A stretch of 5,072 nucleotides of DNA from Armatimonadota bacterium (GTDB lineage: Bacteria; Armatimonadota; Armatimonadia; Armatimonadales; Armatimonadaceae), in NCBI GenBank assembly GCA_030833025.1, contig JAURHZ010000175.1:1-5072 (forward strand), written 5' to 3'. The first letter of the stretch is position 1. Each line of letters begins with the position of its first letter. A program made the position numbers and the translations under genes. This document shows positions 1-5,072 of this stretch, one piece after another. The notes under the pieces are model-generated. The model worked only from the letters and a program-made list of their open reading frames with translations. It had not been told where the DNA came from and did not search any database.

Positions 1-12
1 CACTTCTCACAG

Positions 13-18
13 TAAGGA
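13..18 (+). promoter_or_regulatory. Probable ribosome binding site of the histidine kinase gene
   Basis: TAAGGA lies 10 bases upstream of the ATG at 29, slightly long but acceptable spacing for a Shine-Dalgarno sequence. It supports the ATG at 29 as the start. Only 28 bases precede the gene, so no promoter can be judged, and the gene may belong to an operon that begins outside the window. Confidence 0.55.
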
Positions 19-28
19 CGCACCCTGT

Positions 29-1774
29 ATGGCACTGGACGGCACAATTGACGAGTTGAAGGCGCGCATTGCGCATCTGGAAATCGAGCTCAGTCAACGA
101 AACAAAATCATCCAAGATCTAAACCGTCGTGTACAGGAATCGAATGATTCAACGCAGCCGACCCCTGAAATCAACGAGATTGAAGAGACGCTACGCCGGT
201 TGATGACCCGTATCGGGATGATTGTCCAGGGTACAAAGTGTCTCCTGATGGTCCATGACCCTGAGACAAATGACCTTATTGCTGAGCGTCCGGCGCTTGG
301 CTTGGATGAGTCTAACCTAGATGGTTTGCGTATTGCAGCCACGGATGGCCTCTCTGGTCATGTGTTTACATCCGGTGCGCCAGCCATCATGTACGATGCC
401 ATCACGGATGAGTTTGGTTCGAAGGAAATCTTCAGCCAGATAGGCGTCCGCAACGGTGTCTGTGTACCACTGATTGTTGAAAAGCGTGATGAAGAAACCA
501 ATAAGGTTGTAGACCGTAAGACGATTGGTGTTCTTCACGTCTTCAACCAGCGTTTTGGTGGTGTCTTCACAGAAGAAGATGTTGCACTTCTCGAGCGGAT
601 GAGCCGTAATGCTGCAGCAGTAATCAACACCGCAACCACATTCCGCCGTGTTGTTGAAGAAAAGCGCGAGCTTGAAGAGCAGATCAATGCCCTTTCCATC
701 GGATTGGTGATGATTGGCAAGAACGAGCGCGTCTCGCAAATGAACGCATCCGCGCGTCAGATTCTTGGAATCGCACTCGATGAGAGCCTCCACAATCGCC
801 CGATGGACTCTGTTGTTTCCAACGAAGATGTCCTCAGGCTGCTTCGTGAAGCTACGAACTCCGATGCTGAAGTTACTGATGAGATCACAATCTCGGAGCC
901 AGGTTCTCCAGAGAACCTCCACACCTTCCAGGTCCAATCTGCCGCAGTCAACAATGAGTCCGGCGAGCGTCTTGGTACCGTCGCGATTTTCAACGACATC
1001 ACTGAAATCAAAAATGTCGACAAAATGAAGACCGCGTTCGTTTCGACGGTCTCCCACGAGCTCCGAACCCCGATGACTTCCATCAAGGGATTCGTCAGCA
1101 CCCTGCTCATGGATGAAGATGGCACGATGTTTGACCAGAACGACAGGATTGAGTTCTATGGAATCATCGACAAGGAATGCGATCGTCTTCGCCGTCTGAT
1201 TGATGACCTCCTCAATGTGTCACGTATCGAGGCCGGTGCAAGCATGCAGCTCGTCTTCGACACCGTTGATCTTCCTGAAGTCCTCAAGAAGACCATCACC
1301 ATTGAAAACGGAAGCACCTACAAGCGCGATACGCACTCGATTTCGTTCGAGATCGAATCAGATGTCCCACAGATTATCGATGCCGATCCTGACAAATTCG
1401 AGCAGATCCTGCATAACTTGATTGGCAATGCGCTGAAGTATTCGCCGGATGGTGGTGCAGTCAAGGTCAAAGCATCCATGGTTCCAGGCAATGAGTTCGT
1501 ACAGTTTGCCATCTCTGATGAAGGCCTTGGCATGAGCCCAGAGTTCCTCAAGAAGTTTGGCGAGAAGTTTGCGCGTGCGGATAACCGCGATACACGTTCC
1601 ATCAATGGAACAGGTATTGGCGTCTTCCTCGTACGTAACTTTGTCGAGGGACATGGCGGAACGATGTGGCCAGACTCCGATGGTATTGGCAAGGGAACGA
1701 CCATCACGTTCACGATGCCAGTCAAGCAAACTGGCGATCAGGACACTAACCTCTCCAGCCGGGTAGCTGGCTAG
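29..1774 (+). CDS. Soluble sensor histidine kinase (coiled coil-GAF-PAS-HisKA-HATPase)
   Basis: A 581-residue two-component sensor kinase that should autophosphorylate on His and pass phosphate to a response regulator. Residues 5-37 look like a heptad coiled coil. A GAF-type sensor domain fits about 48-200 (GLSGHVFTSG, then GVCVPLIV and IGVLHVFN). A short helical linker leads to a PAS domain at about 221-327 (GLVMIGKNERVSQMNASA, closing with GTVAIFNDITEIK). HisKA follows at about 333-401 with the phospho-acceptor H343 in SHELRTP. The ATPase domain carries an N-box (HNLIGNALKY, N467), G1 (DEGLGM, D497), an F-box (FGEKFARAD) and G2 (GTGIGVFLV, G527-G531). All catalytic residues appear intact. 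No transmembrane segment or signal peptide is visible, so it should sense a cytoplasmic signal; the ligand is unknown. No response regulator is in the window. It probably shares a transcript with dut, 10 bases downstream. The domain call is firm; the pathway is unknown. Confidence 0.95.
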   Translation: MALDGTIDELKARIAHLEIELSQRNKIIQDLNRRVQESNDSTQPTPEINEIEETLRRLMTRIGMIVQGTKCLLMVHDPETNDLIAERPALGLDESNLDGLRIAATDGLSGHVFTSGAPAIMYDAITDEFGSKEIFSQIGVRNGVCVPLIVEKRDEETNKVVDRKTIGVLHVFNQRFGGVFTEEDVALLERMSRNAAAVINTATTFRRVVEEKRELEEQINALSIGLVMIGKNERVSQMNASARQILGIALDESLHNRPMDSVVSNEDVLRLLREATNSDAEVTDEITISEPGSPENLHTFQVQSAAVNNESGERLGTVAIFNDITEIKNVDKMKTAFVSTVSHELRTPMTSIKGFVSTLLMDEDGTMFDQNDRIEFYGIIDKECDRLRRLIDDLLNVSRIEAGASMQLVFDTVDLPEVLKKTITIENGSTYKRDTHSISFEIESDVPQIIDADPDKFEQILHNLIGNALKYSPDGGAVKVKASMVPGNEFVQFAISDEGLGMSPEFLKKFGEKFARADNRDTRSINGTGIGVFLVRNFVEGHGGTMWPDSDGIGKGTTITFTMPVKQTGDQDTNLSSRVAG

Positions 1775-1784
1775 AATCACACAA

Positions 1785-2237
1785 ATGGCTTCCGTGAATG
1801 TCGACATCGTCGCACTTCCCCACGCTACGGACATCCCGCAGCCCGAGTATGCAACCGCTCACTCGGCTGGAATGGACTTGCGTGCGGCTATCACGGAAGC
1901 CATCACTCTCAAACCCGGTGAGCGTCGGCTGATACCGACAGGAATTGCTATCGCTCTCCCACCTGGCTATGAAGCACAGGTACGCCCCCGGTCGGGCTTG
2001 GCACTCAAATTTGGTATCGGGATGGTAAACGCGCCTGGGACCATCGATGCCGATTACCGCGGCGAAGTCGGCGTTCTGTTAATCAATCACGGCCAACAGG
2101 ACTTCTTAATTGCCCGGGGAGATCGTATAGCCCAGCTGGTCATCGCCAGCTATGCCCGTGCGACTTGGGTACAACAAGTTTCACTCGATGAAACCGAGCG
2201 GGGTCAGGGCGGCTTTGGGCACACTGGAAAATCCTGA
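1785..2237 (+). CDS. dut: dUTP diphosphatase (dUTPase), trimeric type
   Basis: Hydrolyses dUTP to dUMP and pyrophosphate, which keeps uracil out of DNA and supplies the dTMP precursor; cytoplasmic homotrimer in this family. The 150-residue length is normal. All five motifs are present in order: motif I AGMDLRA (28-34), motif II RPRSGLA (67-73), motif III PGTIDADYRG (84-93, with the catalytic Asp D88 and Y91), motif IV RGDRIAQLVI (111-120) and the glycine-rich motif V RGQGGFGHTG (139-148), whose Phe stacks on the uracil in known structures. The ATG at 1785 lies 10 bases after the kinase stop; no good Shine-Dalgarno is visible, so re-initiation by ribosomes leaving the kinase gene is possible. 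Its last codons overlap the start of the next gene in another frame. Function is secure; the unusual part is only its neighbours. Confidence 0.97.
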   Translation: MASVNVDIVALPHATDIPQPEYATAHSAGMDLRAAITEAITLKPGERRLIPTGIAIALPPGYEAQVRPRSGLALKFGIGMVNAPGTIDADYRGEVGVLLINHGQQDFLIARGDRIAQLVIASYARATWVQQVSLDETERGQGGFGHTGKS

Positions 2238-3222
2238 CGACAAGGCACCAACGCTTGCTGAAATAAACCTTTGCAAGCTCCGGGGCCAGTCATCGGTTGC
2301 CATTGCACTCGCACAACAACGCTTAGAATCGGTGCCTGATTGTGCCACCACACACGCACTTCTCGGTGAGTTATACGAAAATGCCGGGCACGCAGCAGAT
2401 GCACGCCATCACTATGCACTCGCAGTCGATTGTGCACCCGGAAATCAGGATCACGCCGACCGCCTGCGAAGGGTGATGCGCACACGCGAGGATACATTCG
2501 CGCGGGAATCCACCCCTAAAGAGCGTTCGCAAGCTCGAAATCAAACATCGGGGAAAACCGGCCCAACGCCTCGGCGTAAAAAACTCTCATTTGTTGCCGG
2601 TGTGGCAACTTGGTACACAGCGCTTCCACAAGCGGTAAAGCTCGGGCTCTTAGCGGCTGGAGCGATCGCGTTTACATTGGCTGGCATCGCCGTCGGAACG
2701 TCTCTCATCAACCGTGGACCCGATCCCGCGCGTGCAAAGCAACAACCCACCTACCCAAAATTCGACCAGCCAAGGCAGTCATCCAGTAGTGGTGACGACA
2801 ATACGCAATCGCAACCGACGCTTGCCGAAGGCGCGAAGCCCCCCATTCTTGGAGCATCCGCTGAGACATCCGGAGCTCCCCTCCCCGATGATGACCCGAT
2901 CGACCTACCCGGAACGCAAAATCTCACATGGGATCCGGAACGGAAGCGACTGACATTTGATGTCACCACAGAAATCCCAAAGCTCAGCGTGCAACAACAG
3001 CGTAACCAACTAAGACAGCTCGCGCTGAAATGGTTGGATCACGCATTTTCGGCCGAACCGGATGCCGCCGAAGCCGTCGTTAATCTCATCGCAGGCTCAC
3101 CGAAAATGACATTGGTCACACTCGGTGCAACACGCAGTCAAATCGATGCGGCGCGAAATGCAGAATTACCGGCAGATAGTGCAGTAAGTATTGAAATGTG
3201 GGCGACGCCGTTCAAGAGCTGA
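2188..3222 (+). CDS. Single-pass membrane protein with TPR-like N-terminal part, unknown function
   Basis: About 344 residues if started at ATG 2188. The frame is also open to an ATG at 2152, and TTG 2215 is a third option. I prefer 2188 because 2152 would overlap dut by 86 bases; the G-rich run at 2199-2212 could equally serve TTG 2215. Numbered from 2188, residues about 22-85 form paired amphipathic helices resembling one or two tetratricopeptide repeats (ALAQQRLESVPDCATTHALL, then LYENAGHAADARHHYALAVD). A basic linker ending in RRKK (129-132) precedes a hydrophobic helix at about 149-174. A Ser/Pro/Asp-rich spacer (about 176-245) and a folded-looking C-terminal domain (about 246-344) follow. 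The basic cluster suggests the TPR side is cytoplasmic and the C-terminal domain outside. I do not recognise the C-terminal domain. A scaffold or envelope role is possible but not shown. Being a real gene is well supported by length and architecture. Confidence 0.82.
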   Translation: MKPSGVRAALGTLENPDDKAPTLAEINLCKLRGQSSVAIALAQQRLESVPDCATTHALLGELYENAGHAADARHHYALAVDCAPGNQDHADRLRRVMRTREDTFARESTPKERSQARNQTSGKTGPTPRRKKLSFVAGVATWYTALPQAVKLGLLAAGAIAFTLAGIAVGTSLINRGPDPARAKQQPTYPKFDQPRQSSSSGDDNTQSQPTLAEGAKPPILGASAETSGAPLPDDDPIDLPGTQNLTWDPERKRLTFDVTTEIPKLSVQQQRNQLRQLALKWLDHAFSAEPDAAEAVVNLIAGSPKMTLVTLGATRSQIDAARNAELPADSAVSIEMWATPFKS

Positions 3223-3245
3223 ACAGCACGCCCACCCATCAAACC
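3223..3245. other. Convergent intergenic gap, no terminator seen
   Basis: Only 23 bases separate the stop codons of the two converging gene blocks. I see no GC-rich hairpin followed by a T run on either strand. Transcripts from both sides probably run into each other's 3' ends or stop by a factor-dependent route. Confidence 0.6.
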
Positions 3246-3719
3246 CTAAGCTAGCAACGATTCCTGTAAACCGTTGTCAGACCAGACCAAGTCAGCCGTG
3301 GCCCCAAGACCCGCTGCAAGCAATACCTTGAGCGATGTAACCCCTTGAACGGGAGTTGCCTCGCCACTGGTCCGCATCCCAACTCCAAACCAAAGCGTCG
3401 ACAAGTCTCCCGTATTTGGGCAAACCAGCTGTAATCGCTTACCACCAACCATTACCTCGACAAAGCCGGGAAACAGAGAGATGCTATTACCAAAACGGGA
3501 TGCGACCCCGCTGCCTGCCACCAGACTGATCACACCCGTGAGCAGGGGGTTAGCCTCATCGGATACATCCACCTCGATAGAAACCGAGTCAACCGTACCA
3601 GGCAACAACAGCTCACCATCACGAATCACAGTCAAGCCATCCGACTGGGGACCGCTGAAAAACACATACGTAGATGTCAGCTCAGCAGCAGCGACACTCG
3701 CCGCAGATGGTCGGTTCAT
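3246..3719 (-). CDS. Hypothetical protein, 157 residues, beta-rich
   Basis: Not recognised. The ATG at 3719 starts 3 bases after the TAG of the preceding gene, which argues for translation on the same message; the upstream GGGGA and TAGGG runs are weak Shine-Dalgarno candidates. The protein alternates short hydrophobic strands with Gly, Asp and Ser turns (for example TVDSVSIEVDV at 42-52, SISLFPGFVEVMV at 79-91, KRLQLVC at 94-100) and has one cysteine (C100). No signal peptide or membrane helix is convincing, although VTSLKVLLAAGLGATADLV (118-136) is moderately hydrophobic. Short blocks resemble parts of the 150-residue neighbour, so the two may be distant paralogs. It is the last gene of the minus-strand block. 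A compact beta-sandwich-like fold is my inference from composition only; no function can be assigned. Confidence 0.75.
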   Translation of the reverse strand: MNRPSAASVAAAELTSTYVFFSGPQSDGLTVIRDGELLLPGTVDSVSIEVDVSDEANPLLTGVISLVAGSGVASRFGNSISLFPGFVEVMVGGKRLQLVCPNTGDLSTLWFGVGMRTSGEATPVQGVTSLKVLLAAGLGATADLVWSDNGLQESLLA

Positions 3720-3722
3720 GCC

Positions 3723-4175
3723 CTAATTCCCCAGCAAATCCGTGATAATCACCTCATCACGGAACAAGAAACGGTTGCGATACACCGAAATCACCGCTTC
3801 CACCATGTCGTTACCGGCATCGATATTCACGACCAAGTCCACCAGCTGATCGCTGACATCCCGGCCGTCTAGAAATACACGCGTACCTCGTGCATCCACA
3901 AATGGCGTGATGTTTTCTACGATAACCTCGTGAAACGGAAAGCGTAGCGTAATACGCCCAGGAAGCGCATCAAAGGGTACATCCGGGTTGTCCATCGGGC
4001 GGACAAATGCCGTCATGTCACAGCCTTCCCAGATACCGCCATCAATTGGCTCATCGAACTCATCACGCCCAGCACGAATCTCAAGCAACAGCTGCTGCGC
4101 AGCAAGCTCAAAGCCATTGTTGTGCAGCGTGGTCGAGTCCCAGTCTCCACCCGTTACAAAGACTAAATCTGTCAT
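3723..4175 (-). CDS. Hypothetical protein, 150 residues, acidic
   Basis: Not recognised. The start is well supported: ATG at 4175 overlaps the TGA of the upstream gene (ATGA), and GGAGG sits 9 bases upstream. The N-terminal third has one likely amphipathic helix (FELAAQQLLLEIRAG, 22-36) followed by the acidic, Gly-containing stretch EFDEPIDGGIWEGCD (39-53, with the only cysteine, C52). The remainder looks like beta strands (RITLRFPFHEVIVENI, 74-89; a LDGRDVSDQLVDLVVNIDAG segment, 102-121; AVISVYR, 127-133). The DG-x-DVS pattern followed by alternating strands recalls small beta modules in phage structural proteins, but this is memory-level resemblance and no phage genes are nearby. No signal peptide or transmembrane helix is seen, so the product is probably cytoplasmic. 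Coupled expression with the low-complexity protein and the 157-residue protein suggests a shared process. Confidence 0.8.
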   Translation of the reverse strand: MTDLVFVTGGDWDSTTLHNNGFELAAQQLLLEIRAGRDEFDEPIDGGIWEGCDMTAFVRPMDNPDVPFDALPGRITLRFPFHEVIVENITPFVDARGTRVFLDGRDVSDQLVDLVVNIDAGNDMVEAVISVYRNRFLFRDEVIITDLLGN

Positions 4176-5072
4176 CGTCGACGGCCTCCAAAGCCACCAA
4201 ATCCACCGGAGCGACGTCCGCTACTTCCACCGCCGAAGAATCCTCCACCGCTGGAACGGGTACTGCTACCAAAGAAGCCTCCACCGCTTGAGCGTGTGCT
4301 GCTGCTTCCACCACCGAAGAAGCCTCCACTTGAGCGTGTGCTTCCCGAGCTTGATGCGCCTCCGCCAAATGGTGCGCGTGTTGAACCAAAACCGCTAGAT
4401 GGTGCACTCGATCCAAACGAGCCTGTGCGTCCGGTTCTCGATGCGCCTAATCCACTACCAGACGTCGATCCTGCTGCGCTGCCACCAAATGGTGCGCGCG
4501 TCGACGATGATGATCCAAAGCTGCCACCACTTGTCCGTGCGCTGCCACCGAATGGCGTGCGCGTCGACGATGAAGAGCCAAAGCTACCACCGCTTGTCCG
4601 TGCGCTTCCACCAAATGGTGTACGCGTGGATGATGAGCCGAAGCTGCCGCCAGTTGTGCGACCTGCCCCACCACCAGCTGATGATCTTCCCGCAGCGCTT
4701 CCAAAGGAGCCACGGCTACCGGATGCGGATCCGAATGAGCTGCTACCCGTGCGGCGGCCAACGCTGTTGTAATTGTAGGCTGGCCGGCTGCTCCAACCCA
4801 CACGACCAATTGGATTACTTCTGTAATACGTCGAGTAGCTATTCCAACCGTAATACGGACGTCCACCAATATTGATGTTCAAGCCAACCATCGGGGAGTA
4901 CATAAGGCCTGGCATCCATGGACGATAGCCAAAGTAACCGCCGTAGTAAAGCATCCCCGGGTACCAAGACATCGCCACATAATCAGACCATGTCGGTGCA
5001 AGCCCCATATATACAGGGCGGGAATAGACATAATTCTGTGGAAATGGATACCACTTCGCACCCTGCGCGGCA
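4172..5072 (-). CDS. Gly/Ser/Arg/Phe-rich low-complexity protein, 5' end missing
   Basis: The frame is open to the right edge (first complete codon at 5071), so the true start lies outside; 299 residues are visible. There is an ATG at 5008, but the codons before it (WYPFPQNYVYSRPVY) continue the same aromatic-rich composition, so I treat it as internal. About the first 110 visible residues are rich in Tyr, Trp, Pro, Gly and Met (for example MLYYGGYFGYRPWMPG). The rest is a Gly/Ser tail with regular Phe and Arg, made of GGSFGSSSSTR-PFGGSA units and then three TRSSGGGFFG-like units, ending in GGFGGFGGRRR. This should be largely disordered and positively charged. Surface, fibre-like, nucleic-acid-binding or condensate roles are all conceivable; none is shown. 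Whether it carries a signal peptide or an N-terminal domain cannot be seen. Its stop overlaps the next start. Not assigned to a family. Confidence 0.8.
   Translation of the reverse strand, partial: AAQGAKWYPFPQNYVYSRPVYMGLAPTWSDYVAMSWYPGMLYYGGYFGYRPWMPGLMYSPMVGLNINIGGRPYYGWNSYSTYYRSNPIGRVGWSSRPAYNYNSVGRRTGSSSFGSASGSRGSFGSAAGRSSAGGGAGRTTGGSFGSSSTRTPFGGSARTSGGSFGSSSSTRTPFGGSARTSGGSFGSSSSTRAPFGGSAAGSTSGSGLGASRTGRTGSFGSSAPSSGFGSTRAPFGGGASSSGSTRSSGGFFGGGSSSTRSSGGGFFGSSTRSSGGGFFGGGSSGRRSGGFGGFGGRRR
4185..4189 (-). promoter_or_regulatory. Shine-Dalgarno of the 150-residue gene
   Basis: On the minus strand this reads GGAGG, 9 bases before the ATG at 4175. It lies within two glycine codons (GGA GGC) near the end of the upstream Gly-rich gene, so the same bases encode protein and serve the next start. 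It decides the start of the 150-residue protein and supports the minus strand as the coding strand here. Confidence 0.75.
4232..4339 (-). repeat. Second in-frame repeat block, TRSSGGGFFG-like units
   Basis: Three imperfect copies of a short unit lie near the 3' end of the low-complexity gene, with the T-R pair encoded at 4256-4261, 4292-4297 and 4334-4339 (spacings of 36 and 42 bases). Each copy reads T-R-S-S-G-G-(G)-F-F. All spacings are multiples of three. This block differs from the 63-base units but shares their Gly/Ser background with regularly placed Phe and Arg. Confidence 0.75.
4479..4664 (-). repeat. Three tandem 63-base in-frame coding repeats
   Basis: Units at 4479-4541 and 4542-4604 are each 63 bases; a third at 4605-4664 is 60 bases, short by one Ser codon. 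Each encodes roughly 21 residues with the core GGSFGSSSSTR followed by TPFGGSA or APFGGSA. A related STRAPFGGGA segment recurs further toward the C terminus. The copies differ mostly at third codon positions, such as the alternatives CCACCA and CCACCG on the plus strand, which suggests that the repeated peptide has been kept while the DNA drifted. Lengths divisible by three keep the frame open if copies are gained or lost. Confidence 0.85.

Noticed and set aside
317..1057. Minus-strand 246-codon open frame inside the histidine kinase
   Set aside because: It lies fully antisense to conserved GAF and PAS coding sequence and has no recognisable domain; it is a shadow of the kinase reading frame.
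1358..1834. Minus-strand 158-codon open frame across the kinase 3' end and dut start
   Set aside because: It is antisense to the conserved ATPase domain and shows no motif or plausible start context.
2152..2187. Upstream ATG at 2152 as the start of the membrane protein gene
   Set aside because: It would overlap dut by 86 bases with no Shine-Dalgarno, and the added residues look like out-of-frame dut translation. It is not excluded without homolog comparison.
3223..3245. Possible bidirectional intrinsic terminator between the convergent blocks
   Set aside because: No stem with adequate pairing and no T run on either strand was found in these 23 bases.
4479..4664. Tandem repeats considered as a CRISPR array
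   Set aside because: The repeats are directly adjacent with no unique spacers, have lengths in multiples of three and encode a repeated peptide; they are coding repeats.
4296..4772. Plus-strand 158-codon open frame encoding a Pro/Leu/Asp-rich repetitive protein opposite the Gly/Ser-rich gene
   Set aside because: It is the complement of Gly and Ser codons (GGN gives NCC, Pro). The minus-strand frame is longer, open to the window edge, and coupled to the next gene by ATGA and a good Shine-Dalgarno.

Overview
The window looks like ordinary bacterial chromosome with moderate G+C and very tight gene packing. It holds a three-gene plus-strand block (about 29-3222) facing a three-gene minus-strand block (5072-3246). 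The two blocks converge with only 23 bases between their stop codons. I see no RNA genes, transposases, integrases, CRISPR arrays or attachment sites. The taxon is not settled. The kinase H-box region (SHELRTPMTSIKGF, then a DRLRRLIDDLLNVSRIEAG stretch) resembles, from memory, kinases of Chloroflexota and Armatimonadota, but that is an impression and not a search result.

Plus strand: a soluble GAF-PAS-HisKA-HATPase sensor histidine kinase (29-1774) is followed 10 bases later by a trimeric-type dUTPase gene, dut (1785-2237), with all five family motifs. The dut 3' end overlaps a gene for a single-pass membrane protein with a TPR-like cytoplasmic part and an unrecognised outer domain (2188-3222; the start is uncertain). 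The spacing suggests one transcript. The joint logic of a signalling kinase, a nucleotide-pool enzyme and a membrane protein is not evident and may be only genomic convenience.

Minus strand: the first gene is cut by the right window edge. It encodes an aromatic-rich region followed by a long Gly/Ser/Arg/Phe low-complexity tail made partly of in-frame tandem repeats (5072-4172). Its stop overlaps the start of a 150-residue protein (ATGA overlap, good Shine-Dalgarno), which is followed after 3 bases by a 157-residue protein. Neither small protein is recognised. Both are predicted beta-rich by composition and share short sequence blocks, so they may be distant relatives. This coupled trio is the least explained part of the window and the best candidate for something undescribed. 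The sequence alone does not assign it a function.
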